Assembly: GCA_963773335.1 (NCBI GenBank)
Contig: CAVZAT010000004.1
Span: forward strand, 1,054,001 to 1,118,000
Direction of reading: 5' to 3'
Length of the DNA: 64,000 bases
Source of the DNA: UBA4742 sp963773335
Lineage (GTDB): Bacteria; Actinomycetota; Acidimicrobiia; Acidimicrobiales; Acidimicrobilacustridaceae
In this document: positions 50,191 to 58,221 of the stretch, piece after piece
How the letters are laid out: each line of letters begins with the position of its first letter
Numbering within the stretch: the first letter of the stretch is position 1
The notes under the pieces: generated by a model
The model's database searches: none
The model's input: the letters and a program-made list of their open reading frames with translations, nothing else
What the model was told of the DNA's origin: nothing
Position numbers and translations under genes: made by a program

Positions 50191-50387
50191 CAGACGTTGT
50201 CCCCCTGCTTGGCCCTTCGGTCGGCAAGCCTCCCTGCGGGCGCCTTCGGCATCTGTAGCTCGGCACACGCGTGGCGTCGGCGATCGGTCGTCCGGCACGA
50301 CGTGCCCTGCTTGGCCCTTCGGTCGGCAAGCCTCCCTGCGGGCGCCTTCGGCATCTGTAGCTCGGCACGCGGCATCAGACGTTGTCC
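50185..50387. repeat. 185-bp insertion with 18-bp direct repeats and two 64-bp internal repeats
   Basis: CGGCATCAGACGTTGTCC occurs at 50185-50202 and again at 50370-50387, each spanning a stop/start junction. Between them two identical 64-bp units (50203-50266 and 50305-50368) are separated by 38 bp. Each unit contains the dispersed core GGGAGGCTTGCCGACCGAAG on the - strand. Removing 185 bp rejoins the DUF35 stop and thiolase start as a TGATG overlap, so the segment looks like an insertion with target duplication or an unequal duplication. No ORF inside encodes a recognisable protein. Confidence 0.85.
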
Positions 50388-50898
50388 TTGTAGGTCTCGT
50401 AGTCGGCGTCGGGCTCGCCGGTGGGGCGGAAGTAGCGGATGCTCTCGAGCGTCGGTGCCAGCTCGTCGTCGGGCACCCACACGGCCTCGACCCGCATGGC
50501 CCATGTGGACGTCGGCCGCGGCCACCTCCTGGATCAGGTGCATGAGCGGGATGTCGGAGTCGTCGAGCAGGATCGAGCGCGCTCACGTAGGGCAGCTCCA
50601 TGGCCTGGCCATAGAACTGGACGTTGACCACGCAGAAGGTGGTGACCGTGCCCACATGCGGCAGCTCGACGATCTCGGCGGTGGGTACGCCGTCGGTAGG
50701 GCAGGCGCCGCGGGCGGGCACGTAGACCTTCCCGCACTTGGGGCAGCGCTGACCCAGGATCTTCTTCTCGGCCAGGCCCCGCAGGAACTTGGATGTGGCG
50801 ATGCCGGCGGTGAAGGTGTACTCGATGCGGGCCGGCGTGCGGATGGAGCGCACCGGCTCCACCCCGGCCAGGCGCTCGGGCAGGACGATGTCGGTCAT
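50375..50898 (-). CDS. DUF35 / OB-fold zinc-ribbon protein (ChsH2-like), two frameshifts
   Basis: About 173 residues. N-terminal rubredoxin-like ribbon QRCPKCGKVYVPARGACPTDG with four Cys, followed by an OB-fold (GTVTTFCVVNVQFYGQAMEL), then LLDDSDIPLMHLIQEV, MRVEAVWVPDDELAPTLESI and the end DADYETYKDNV. Breaks lie near 50580 and 50505. DUF35 proteins partner with thiolase-fold enzymes in steroid degradation and polyketide-like chemistry. ATG 50898 overlaps the stop of the second DUF35 gene (ATGA). The stop sits inside the upstream copy of the 18-bp repeat. Confidence 0.85.
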
Positions 50899-51356
50899 GG
50901 CGTGCCACCGATGGGCTCGAAGCACTCGATGTCGCTGATGTTGCCCTCGCGCTCGGCCCGCCAGCGGACCTTGACCCGCATGCCGGTGGCCATGCCCTCG
51001 GGCGTGCCGGCATCGACGGCGTGCAGCATCCCCGTGTCGGCCCCGTCCAGCCGGACCAGCGCCCAGGCGAAGGGGCGATCGAGGGGCTGGGACTCGAGCG
51101 GCTCGCGCATCCAGGCCCAGGTGAGCACCTCCCCCTCGTCGCTCACCTCGACCATCTCGGTGAGGGGGGTGGCCGTGACCGGGTCGTACTCGGGCGGCGG
51201 CATCAGCACCCGGCCGTCGCCACCCTTGATACCGAGCATCACGCCCTCTCGCAGACCGGTCATGAAGGCTCCGATCACCGGACCTGTGGTCCGGGTGAAC
51301 GGGTACTCGATGATGTTTGGCGCCGAGAGCACCTCGGCGTCGGGGGTCGAGCTCAA
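50895..51356 (-). CDS. DUF35 / OB-fold protein lacking the zinc ribbon Cys
   Basis: 153 residues, intact. The OB-fold part (EMVEVSDEGEVLTWAWMREP, FAWALVRLDGADTGMLHAVD, GMRVKVRWRAEREGNISDIE) aligns with DUF35, but the ribbon segment reads GIKGGDGRVLMPPPEYDP, with none of the four Cys. The only Cys is near the C-terminus. It probably forms a pair with the zinc-containing DUF35 protein encoded next, each capping one thiolase-fold subunit; this is inference. 9 bp after the alcohol dehydrogenase gene. Confidence 0.8.
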   Translation of the reverse strand: MSSTPDAEVLSAPNIIEYPFTRTTGPVIGAFMTGLREGVMLGIKGGDGRVLMPPPEYDPVTATPLTEMVEVSDEGEVLTWAWMREPLESQPLDRPFAWALVRLDGADTGMLHAVDAGTPEGMATGMRVKVRWRAEREGNISDIECFEPIGGTP

Positions 51357-51365
51357 CAGCCCTCC

Positions 51366-52455
51366 TCAGAACTCGATGACGCTGCGGATGGTCTCGCCCC
51401 GCAACATCTTGGCGATGGCATCGTTCACGTCGTCGATCTTGATGCGCTGGGTGATCATGCCGTCCAGATCGAGTCGGCCCGTCTTCCACAGCCGCAGAAG
51501 GCGGTTGAAGTCCGAGCGGACGTCGGCCGAGCCGTAGTACGAGCCGTGGATGGTCTTCTCGTTGAAGAACAGCTCGAACATGTTGAACTCCACCAGCTTG
51601 TCGAACCCACCCACCCCGACGACGGTGACGACGCCTCCCCGGCGGGCCGCGTCGATAGGCGGCGCGGACGGTCTGGGGGAAGCCGATGGCCTCGAAGGCG
51701 AAGTCGAACCCGCCGGCCGCGCCGGTGAGCTCGGCCTGCAGGGCGGCCAGGTCGTCGGGCTTGACCCCGTGGGTGGCGCCGAAGCGCTTGGCCGTCTCCA
51801 GCTTCTCGTCGTTGAGGTCGACGGCCACGATGACCGAGGCGCCGGCGATGCGACAGCCCTGGATGACGCTGATGCCCACCCCGCCGCAGCCGATCACCAC
51901 ACAGGTCGAGCCGGGAGTGACCTTGGCCGTGTTGATGGCCGCGCCCACGCCGGTGGTCACGCCGCAGCCGATGAGCGAGGCGATGTCGAAGGGCACGTCG
52001 TCATCGATCTTGATGGCGCCCTCCTGGGGGACCACGAGCGACTCGGCGAAGGTGCCGAAGCCGGCCATGCCGAACAGCTCGGTGTCACCCTCCTTGAACT
52101 TCGGCATGCCGGCCACCGCGAACTGGATCATCACGCACAGGTGGGGCTGGCTTGCTGATCCACGCAGGCCACGCACTTCCCGCAAGGGGGTGACCAGGCG
52201 ATGATCACGTGGTCGCCGACGGCCAGGTCCTGTGACCGCCGAGCCCACCTCGGTGACCACGCCGGCACCCTCGTGGCCGGGCACGAAGGGCACGCCCTGG
52301 GGCAGGCTGCCGTTCATGGCGTGCACGTCGGAGTGGCACACGCCGGTGGCCTTGATCTCGACGCGCACGTCGGTGTCGCCCAGCGGCGCCGACTCGATGT
52401 CGTCGACGATCTCCAAGAGCTCGTCACCGGTGTTGCGTAGAACGGCTGCGCGCAT
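51366..52455 (-). CDS. Zinc-dependent alcohol dehydrogenase (class III/NDMA-type), about three frameshifts
   Basis: About 363 residues. Catalytic-zinc motif GVCHSDVHAMNG and GHEGAGVVTEVGSAV; structural-zinc Cys cluster PPCGKCVACV...PHLCVM; Rossmann motif VIGCGGVGISVIQGCRIAGA; C-terminal block LLRLWKTGRLDLDGMITQRI. Breaks near 52235, 52155 and 51655. Oxidises an alcohol to aldehyde with NAD or a bound cofactor. It is first in the ADH / DUF35 / DUF35 / thiolase / thiolase operon, so its promoter region, with a perfect KstR-type site, controls all five genes. ATG 52455 has an AGGGGGA site 6-8 nt upstream. Confidence 0.88.
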
Positions 52456-52543
52456 GATTTCCCCCTGCATCGGACGGACGGGTCGAACGAACGAACGGCC
52501 TGGGCCCGCGGCCGTCGGCGATGGCCGAGCGAGCGGACTAGGT

Positions 52544-52572
52544 TTGGACACTACTGCAACACGTTCTACTTC
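52544..52572. promoter_or_regulatory. Divergent control region with perfect KstR-type operator
   Basis: TGCAACACGTTCTA (52555-52568) fits TnnAACnnGTTnTA. For the + strand gene, TTGGAC (52544-52549), 17 nt and TACTTC (52567-52572) make a promoter spanned by the operator. The - strand ADH operon starts 100 bp to the left. Confidence 0.65.
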
Positions 52573-52644
52573 GCGCCAGCCGGTGGGGCCCAGTTCGAGC
52601 GGGCGCGCCAGCGATCCGGGGGCCCACATGAAGGGGTGCATTCG

Positions 52645-54195
52645 ATGACCGAGCTCGGCTTCTGGAGGATGGCCCAGGCCGACCCCGACCGCGTCGCCCT
52701 GATCGCGCCGGACGGATCGAGCCATACCGCCGGCGAGGTGCTGGCCGCGGCCAACCAGATCAGCCACGGCCTGCGGGCCCTGGGCTGTGAGGTGGGCGAC
52801 ACCGTGGCCTGCGTGGTGCCCAACGGGCTCGAGATGCTCGAGTACTACCTGGGCGCCACCCAGATCGGGTTGTACATCACTCCGATCAACCACCACCTGG
52901 TGGGACCGGAGATCGCCTACATCGTCAACGACAGCGACGCCAAGGTGCTGCTGGGCCACGAGCGCTTCGCCGCGGAGCTGGAGAAGGCCGCGGCCGAGAT
53001 CGCCGTGCCCGTCGAGCATCGCTTCGCCATCGGTCAGGTGGACGGCTTCCGCCCCTACGCGGACCTGCTGGGCGACCAGCCCGACACCGCGCCCGACGAG
53101 CGCATCGCCGGCGCGCCGATGCACTACACGTCGGGAACCACCGGCCGCCCCAAGGGGGTGAAGCGCGCCCTGGTCGACATCGACCCCGACGTGCTGGGCG
53201 AGCTCTACAGCGGCTTCCAGGGCATGTTCGGGGTGCAGCCGCTCGACGGTCACGTGCACATCACCGGCTCGCCGCTGTACCACACGGCCGTGCTCATGTG
53301 GACGGCCAACGCGCTGCACATGGGCCACCCGGTGGTGCTCATGGACAAGTGGTCGCCGGAGGACATGCTGGCGCTCATCGACGAGCACCACGTGACCACC
53401 AGCCACATGGTGCCCACCCAGTTCCACCGCCTGCTGGCCCTGCCCGCCGACGTGCGCTCGTCCTACGACGTGTCGTCGCTGCGGTGCATGGTGCACGCCG
53501 CCGCCCCCTGCCCGCCCGAGGTCAAGCGCCGGATGATCGAGTGGTGGGGCGACGCCATCATGGAGTACTACGCGGCCACCGAGGGCGGGGGCACGATCGT
53601 CGGTGCCCAGGAGTGGCTGACCAGGCCGGGCACGGTGGGCAAGGCCTGGCCCGGCTCGGAGATCCGGATCCTCGACGACGACAACCGACAGGTGCCGGCC
53701 GGCACCGAGGGCACCGTCTACATGAGCTTGGCGGTGGCCAACTTCGAGTACAAGGGCGATCCCGCCAAGACCGAGGACAACCGGACCGACGGCTTCTTCA
53801 CGGTGGGCGACTGGGGACTGCTGGACGAGGACGGCTACCTGTTCCTCAAGGACCGCAAGTCCGACATGATCATCTCGGGTGGCGTGAACATCTACCCGGC
53901 CGAGATCGAGGGGACGTTGCTCACGTTCCCCAAGATCGGCGACGTGGCCGTGTTCGGCATCCCCAACGAGGACTGGGGCGAGGAGATCAAGGCAGTGGTG
54001 CAGCCGGCCGAGGGGGTCGAGCCCGACGACGCCCTGCGTGAGGAGATCCTCGGGTTCTGCCGCGAGAACCTGGCCAGCTACAAGCGGCCCAAGACCATCG
54101 ACTTCGTGGCCGAGCTGCCCCGGGACCCCAGCGGCAAGCTGTACAAGCGAAAGCTTCGCGACCCCTACTGGGCCGGCCGCGACGCCCGCATCTGA
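52645..54195 (+). CDS. AMP-forming acyl-CoA synthetase (FadD family)
   Basis: 516 residues, intact. P-loop MHYTSGTTGRPKGVKRAL; EYYAATEGGGTIVG acyl-binding block; TVGDWGLLDEDGYLFLKDRKSDMII hinge region; C-terminal catalytic Lys in DPSGKLYKRKL. Activates a carboxylic acid to its CoA thioester via acyl-AMP. ATG 52645 has AAGGGG 8 nt upstream; an in-frame GTG at 52636 lies inside that site. It is divergent from the ADH/thiolase operon and shares its KstR-type operator, so it probably activates a steroid-type or branched acid. Confidence 0.92.
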   Translation: MTELGFWRMAQADPDRVALIAPDGSSHTAGEVLAAANQISHGLRALGCEVGDTVACVVPNGLEMLEYYLGATQIGLYITPINHHLVGPEIAYIVNDSDAKVLLGHERFAAELEKAAAEIAVPVEHRFAIGQVDGFRPYADLLGDQPDTAPDERIAGAPMHYTSGTTGRPKGVKRALVDIDPDVLGELYSGFQGMFGVQPLDGHVHITGSPLYHTAVLMWTANALHMGHPVVLMDKWSPEDMLALIDEHHVTTSHMVPTQFHRLLALPADVRSSYDVSSLRCMVHAAAPCPPEVKRRMIEWWGDAIMEYYAATEGGGTIVGAQEWLTRPGTVGKAWPGSEIRILDDDNRQVPAGTEGTVYMSLAVANFEYKGDPAKTEDNRTDGFFTVGDWGLLDEDGYLFLKDRKSDMIISGGVNIYPAEIEGTLLTFPKIGDVAVFGIPNEDWGEEIKAVVQPAEGVEPDDALREEILGFCRENLASYKRPKTIDFVAELPRDPSGKLYKRKLRDPYWAGRDARI

Positions 54196-54345
54196 CCCGC
54201 TCACCACCACGCCGCAGATCGGGCGGCCCCGCACCGCCACGGCGGGTTGGTCACGATCCAGGGCGGTGTCCCGAAGGCAACCAGGGGCTCGCCCACGAAC
54301 TGGTCGGGCCTCGCCGGGGAGGGTTCGGCGTCCCCCGGGGACCGG

Positions 54346-54753
54346 TCAGGCGTCGAGGGCGGTGCGGTGGCGCTCGATGTCCTCGTAGAGAGCGTTGATG
54401 TCGGCGACAGGCGGCAGCTCGACGCGCTCGCCGGAGTTGAGCTCGAGCTCGAGGTTCCAGAAACCCGGGATCACGTCGGTGGCCAGGATTCGGTACCAGG
54501 CGATGTCGCGCCGGTAGGGCCAGGCCTTCTGGACCCGCAGGCCCTTGTCGCTCACGATCAGCACGGCCCCAACCACAGTGCGGATCGCCAGCACCGAGGT
54601 GACGAGTCCGACCAGGGTGACGAGGCGCCACCACAGCGTCAACTGCGAGTCGGCCACCCCCGGCAGGAAGAACAACCCGATCAGCGAGAGCACGGTCACC
54701 TGGATCACGCGACGGCGGCGGGTCATGCGCCACCGGTATCTCGTGGTTGCCAC
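54346..54753 (-). CDS. Small membrane protein with PH-like domain
   Basis: About 135 residues from GTG 54753 (VATTRYRWR) or ATG 54726. Two hydrophobic helices (VIQVTVLSLIGLFFLPGV and LVTLVGLVTSVLAIRTVVGA) are followed by a soluble part, LIVSDKGLRVQKAWPYRRDI with a terminal LELNSGERVELPPV. This arrangement is typical of bacterial PH (bPH) membrane proteins of unknown function. Unrelated to the flanking catabolic genes. The 150 bp between the FadD stop and its stop holds only a short GTCCC...GGGAC dyad near 54329. Confidence 0.6.
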   Translation of the reverse strand: MATTRYRWRMTRRRRVIQVTVLSLIGLFFLPGVADSQLTLWWRLVTLVGLVTSVLAIRTVVGAVLIVSDKGLRVQKAWPYRRDIAWYRILATDVIPGFWNLELELNSGERVELPPVADINALYEDIERHRTALDA

Positions 54754-54848
54754 CGGGCCATTCTCGCAGGATCTGGCCGGGATGCCACACCGGGGCCACG
54801 GGTCGCTCCCCGAACCGCCCCCGATCCGCCCGGGCCGGTCGAGTCGGC

Positions 54849-55631
54849 TCAGTCCGGCCGGCGTCCCCAGGCGCTGATGGTCAAGGGTCCGAGCACGGCG
54901 AATGCGGGGTCCCGGGCCTGGGCCAGGGCCGCCACCACCAGGTCGGCGTCGAGGCGCCCGTCGGCCACCAGAGCCGGCGCAGCGCGCTCCAACGCCAGCA
55001 CGTACCACTCGGCCGACGGCGTGGCACCGTGCATGGTGACCACCTTGCCCCGGGACTCGACCGCCACCAGTCCGGCGGATCGCAGCGCACCCAGCAACCG
55101 CCGCCCCCAGTACCCGTCGTAGCCGTAGGTGCCCACCGACGACTTCAGCACCGTGCGGGACAGGGTGGCGAACGGTTCGGGCAGCTCCTGGTGCTCGAAC
55201 ACCAACCAGTCGACGTCCTCGACCACCACCCAGCCCCCTGGTCGAGTGGCCGCCACCATGTTGGCCAGGGCCTGCTCACGTCGGGCCACGTGCTGGAGCA
55301 CGGCGCGGGCGTGAGCCAGGTCGAACCGCTGCGGGGGCAGCGGATCGGTGACGATGTCGTGGCAGGCCAGCTCGACGTTGGGCGGCTGGTCGCCCACGAA
55401 CTGCAGGTCGGTGTCGGTGGCCAGCACCCGGCCGTCCGGGCCCACCTGCTCGCCCAACCATCGGGCCAGGCCACCGCCGCCGGCTCCCACCTCCAGCACC
55501 TGCCAGCCGGCTCCCAGCCCCAGGTGCATCAGCAGTCGCGCCGATCCGGCGTCGAAGCTCGCCGACAGGTGACCGTGGCGCACCGCCTCGGCGGCGGCGT
55601 CGGCTTCGTCGGCCGGACCGGCGTAGGGCAA
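54849..55631 (-). CDS. SAM-dependent class I methyltransferase
   Basis: 260 residues. SAM motif I VLEVGAGGGGLARWLGEQVG, motif II region RVLATDTDLQFVG, DIVTDPLPPQRFDLAHARAV and post-motif LQHVARREQALANMVAATRP. Small-molecule methyltransferase; substrate unknown. The start is taken as TTG 55631, with no better in-frame ATG. The 105-bp gap to the next gene has GC-rich repetitive-looking DNA. Confidence 0.82.
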   Translation of the reverse strand: MPYAGPADEADAAAEAVRHGHLSASFDAGSARLLMHLGLGAGWQVLEVGAGGGGLARWLGEQVGPDGRVLATDTDLQFVGDQPPNVELACHDIVTDPLPPQRFDLAHARAVLQHVARREQALANMVAATRPGGWVVVEDVDWLVFEHQELPEPFATLSRTVLKSSVGTYGYDGYWGRRLLGALRSAGLVAVESRGKVVTMHGATPSAEWYVLALERAAPALVADGRLDADLVVAALAQARDPAFAVLGPLTISAWGRRPD

Positions 55632-55736
55632 CCTACTTCGCCCTCTGGTCCACGAGGCCTGCCTGCGAGCGGGCTTCGCCCATCCGGGTCGCGGCCCCCG
55701 AGCGACTCCGCTCCGGCTCCGCCGCGTGGATCCTCA
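55632..55736. other. GC-rich intergenic segment
   Basis: Contains clustered CTCCGCTCCGGCTCCGCC-type short repeats, similar in style to those at about 9080 and 15580. It does not carry the 20-bp core of the dispersed repeat. No gene, promoter or clear hairpin seen. Confidence 0.35.
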
Positions 55737-56963
55737 TCACCGCGCCAGATCCCGCCAGGGCACGTCCTTGTCGGCGCGGGGCTCGGCGGGCAGCCCCAGT
55801 GCCCGCTCGCCGATCATGTTGCGGTGCACCTCGTTGGTGCCGCCACCGATGCGGGAGCCGAACTGGCCCATGACCTGCTTCTGCCAGAAGCCGTCCTGGG
55901 GGGCGTCGGCGTCGGCCAGCATCCCGGCGGCTCCCTCCAGCTCGACCGCCAGCTCGACCCGCCGCGACAGCGCGGTGGTGAAGGCGTTCTTGAGCACCGA
56001 CGGGTCCGGCGGCGTCCCCCGCTTGTGCATGATGGCCGTCTGCATCCGCCACTGGAGGAAGGTCAGGATGCGCTCCCGGCTGTACACGTCGGCCAGGCGC
56101 TGGCGGATGAGCGGCTCGCGGGTGCGACCGCAGGCCCGTGCCAGCTCGACGACCGCCTCGTAGGTGCTGGTCTGGCCCGAGCCTCCGATCATCCCCGACT
56201 CGCTCGCCATCACCGTGCGGGTCACGGCCCAGCCCCCGTGGACCTCGCCGATCACGTTGCGGTGCGGGATCCGCACATCGGTGAAGAACACCTCGTTGAA
56301 GTGCGACAGACCAGTGGCCTGCACCAACGGGCGCACCTCGATGCCGGGGGTGTGCATGTCCACGATGAAGAAGGTGATGCCCTTGTGCTTGGGCGCGTCA
56401 GGATCGGTGCGGGCGATGAGGATGCCGAAGTCGGCATGGTGGGCCTCGGAGGTCCACACCTTCTGGCCGTTCACCACCCACTCGTCGCCGTCGCGCACCG
56501 CTCGGGTGCCCAGCGCGGCCAGATCGCTGCCCGCGCCGGGCTCGCTGAACAGCTGGCACCACACCTCGTCGCCGCGCAGCAGCGGACCCAGGTACCGCTG
56601 CTGCTGTTCGAGCGAGCCATGGCGCATCAGCGGCGGCCCGACCAGCTGCTGGGACGCGCCGATGAACCCGGTTGTCACGTCGAATCCACGCGCTTCCTGA
56701 TTGAAGATGATGCTGTCGCTGGGCGTGCCACCGCGACCGCCGAACGCCTTGGGCCAGGCGATGCCGGCCCAGCCGTTGTCGTACAGGGTGGCCTGCCACT
56801 CCTTGGTACGACGCAGGTACTCCACCTGCACGTCGGGGTCGGTGGCGACCGCGCCCCGCGACCAGTCGGCGTCGGTGCCGGTCTTGCGCTGGGCATGGGT
56901 CTCGAGGAAGGCCCGCGCCTCGGCCCGGAAGGCCTCCTCCTCGGGGCTCTCGTCGAAATCCAC
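55737..56963 (-). CDS. Acyl-CoA dehydrogenase (FadE)
   Basis: 408 residues, intact. FAD/substrate blocks: WCQLFSEPGAGSDLAALGTR, VVNGQKVWTSEAHHADFGIL, KHKGITFFIVDMHTPGIEVR, FFTDVRIPHRNVIGEVHGGW and the C-terminal GGGTNEVHRNMIGERALGLP. This is the long actinobacterial FadE type. It introduces an alpha-beta double bond in an acyl-CoA. GTG 56963 lies 54 bp from a near-perfect KstR-type site (57017-57030), so it is probably part of the same regulon as the Rieske and ADH genes. Confidence 0.92.
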   Translation of the reverse strand: MDFDESPEEEAFRAEARAFLETHAQRKTGTDADWSRGAVATDPDVQVEYLRRTKEWQATLYDNGWAGIAWPKAFGGRGGTPSDSIIFNQEARGFDVTTGFIGASQQLVGPPLMRHGSLEQQQRYLGPLLRGDEVWCQLFSEPGAGSDLAALGTRAVRDGDEWVVNGQKVWTSEAHHADFGILIARTDPDAPKHKGITFFIVDMHTPGIEVRPLVQATGLSHFNEVFFTDVRIPHRNVIGEVHGGWAVTRTVMASESGMIGGSGQTSTYEAVVELARACGRTREPLIRQRLADVYSRERILTFLQWRMQTAIMHKRGTPPDPSVLKNAFTTALSRRVELAVELEGAAGMLADADAPQDGFWQKQVMGQFGSRIGGGTNEVHRNMIGERALGLPAEPRADKDVPWRDLAR

Positions 56964-57016
56964 GTCAGCGACTCCTTGGGCGGCCCACGCGTGACCGGTC
57001 GAGCGGGTGGACATCC

Positions 57017-57030
57017 TAGAACGGGTTCTC
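57017..57030 (-). promoter_or_regulatory. KstR-type operator upstream of FadE
   Basis: TAGAACGGGTTCTC matches TnnAACnnGTTnTA except the last base. Confidence 0.6.
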
Positions 57031-57090
57031 GTTCGATCTGTCCAGCCCTCGTACGGGCGCGCTCCGACGCGACGGGGGCGGCGAGGCATA

Positions 57091-57749
57091 CTGCCCGGCA
57101 TCCAGTCCTCGAGCTCTTCCCTCTCCCGGTCGGCCGCGGGCGCGTTGCTGGCGGCGGCCCTCGGCCTGTCGCTGGTGGTCGCGGCCTGTGGGTCGACGGC
57201 CGGCTCCGGCCGACCCGCGTCGACCGATCGCGCCAGCGCCACCACGCAGATCCCCCCAGTGGCCCCGCCCGCCTTCACCGACCCGACACAGCCAATCCGC
57301 GTCCCGCTGGGATCATCCTTCGAACTGGTGCTCCCGGCCGACCCCCGCGGTGGGCTGAGCTGGCAGGCGGTGGCGCCGCCCAACCCCGTCGTGTTGCTGC
57401 CCATCGGCAGCAGCTTCCGGGCGCTGCCCCCCACGACCACCACCACGTCCACGACCGCTGCGCCCACCACGGCGACCACCGGCACCTCCGACCACCGCCG
57501 CGCCGACCACGACCGTGTTGCGTCCGGGTCAGACCACCACCACGACCGCGCCTCCCGCACCCACGACGACCACCACCACCTTCCCGCCCGGCGCCACCGC
57601 CCAACAGGTCCTGCTCTACGGGGCCCGCGGGCCGGGCATCACCGCGGCTCACGTTGCGCTATGCCCGACCCGGTCTCGGCTCGGCGGTCATCGACACGGT
57701 GACCTTCACCATCACCGTGTACGACCCCGCCACCACCACCGTGCCCTAG
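57091..57749 (+). CDS. Lipoprotein with chagasin-like (I42 inhibitor) domain and Thr/Pro insert, two frameshifts
   Basis: About 218 residues. The signal peptide SRSAAGALLAAALGLSLVVA ends in a lipobox AACGS, so the Cys is probably lipidated. PLGSSFELVLPADPRGGLSWQ resembles the N-terminal GxxFxIxLxxNPxTGYxW block of chagasin family cysteine-protease inhibitors. LTLRYARPGLGSAVIDTVTF resembles the later LxYxRPW strand. Between them lies a TTTTT/APTT-rich linker of about 70 residues. Frame breaks near 57487 and 57640 are both of the +1 type. The start is unclear: CTG 57091 gives a sensible signal; CATACT lies just upstream. Confidence 0.6.
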
Positions 57750-57780
57750 ACGATCAGCTGCGGCGTCGCCGGAGCGACCT

Positions 57781-58197
57781 TCAGCTGCGGCTTCGCCGCG
57801 TCAGGTCGTGGTCCAGCTCGAACCCGGGGGGAACGCCCTCGTCGAGGTCGAGCGGCTCCAGCATCAGGTCGATGGCCGTCCAGACCGTGCGGGAGAAGGG
57901 GAAGAAGCCGAGCGGGACGATCACCGCGGCCGCTACCCCGGCCACCCCCAACGCCAGCATCGGCGGCGTGGGATAGGTGGCGGCCACGCCCAGCACCAGG
58001 ACCAGCACGATGGCGGCCTGACCCAGGCAGATGTTGAGGAACCACGAGCCAAGCCACTGCCCGTCGCTGCGATGGAAGTGCAACCCGCATCCGGGGCAGT
58101 CGGTGGCCATCGTCACCCAGTGCCGGAAGAGGTGGCCCTGGTTGCAGACCGGGCAGTGCTTGCACAGCCCCCGTCGCATCAACACTCCAGGCGACAT
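57781..58197 (-). CDS. DUF983 family membrane protein
   Basis: 138 residues. Cytosolic zinc-ribbon-like pair CKHCPVCNQGHLF and ATDCPGCGLHFHR, then SDGQWLGSWFLNICLGQAAI and a second helix region VAGVAAAVIVPLGFFPFSRT, ending LDLDEGVPPGFELDHD. This is the standard DUF983 layout (two helices after a Cys-rich segment); function unknown. It immediately follows, on the same strand, the acyl-CoA dehydrogenase at 58222. Confidence 0.85.
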   Translation of the reverse strand: MSPGVLMRRGLCKHCPVCNQGHLFRHWVTMATDCPGCGLHFHRSDGQWLGSWFLNICLGQAAIVLVLVLGVAATYPTPPMLALGVAGVAAAVIVPLGFFPFSRTVWTAIDLMLEPLDLDEGVPPGFELDHDLTRRSRS

Positions 58198-58221
58198 GAC
58201 CACTCGCCCAGTGTGGCAGCG

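Noticed and set aside
50203..50368. CRISPR-like repeat-spacer-repeat
   Set aside because: Only two 64-bp repeats, no cas gene, and the same core occurs singly elsewhere between genes.
49132..54240. A 1,700-codon open frame on the - strand
   Set aside because: It stitches together pieces of several real genes in changing frames plus an antisense of the FadD gene. Such long spurious frames are common at this GC content.
54329..54342. GTCCC/GGGAC dyad after the FadD gene as a terminator
   Set aside because: The loop is 3 nt or less and the stem too short to call.
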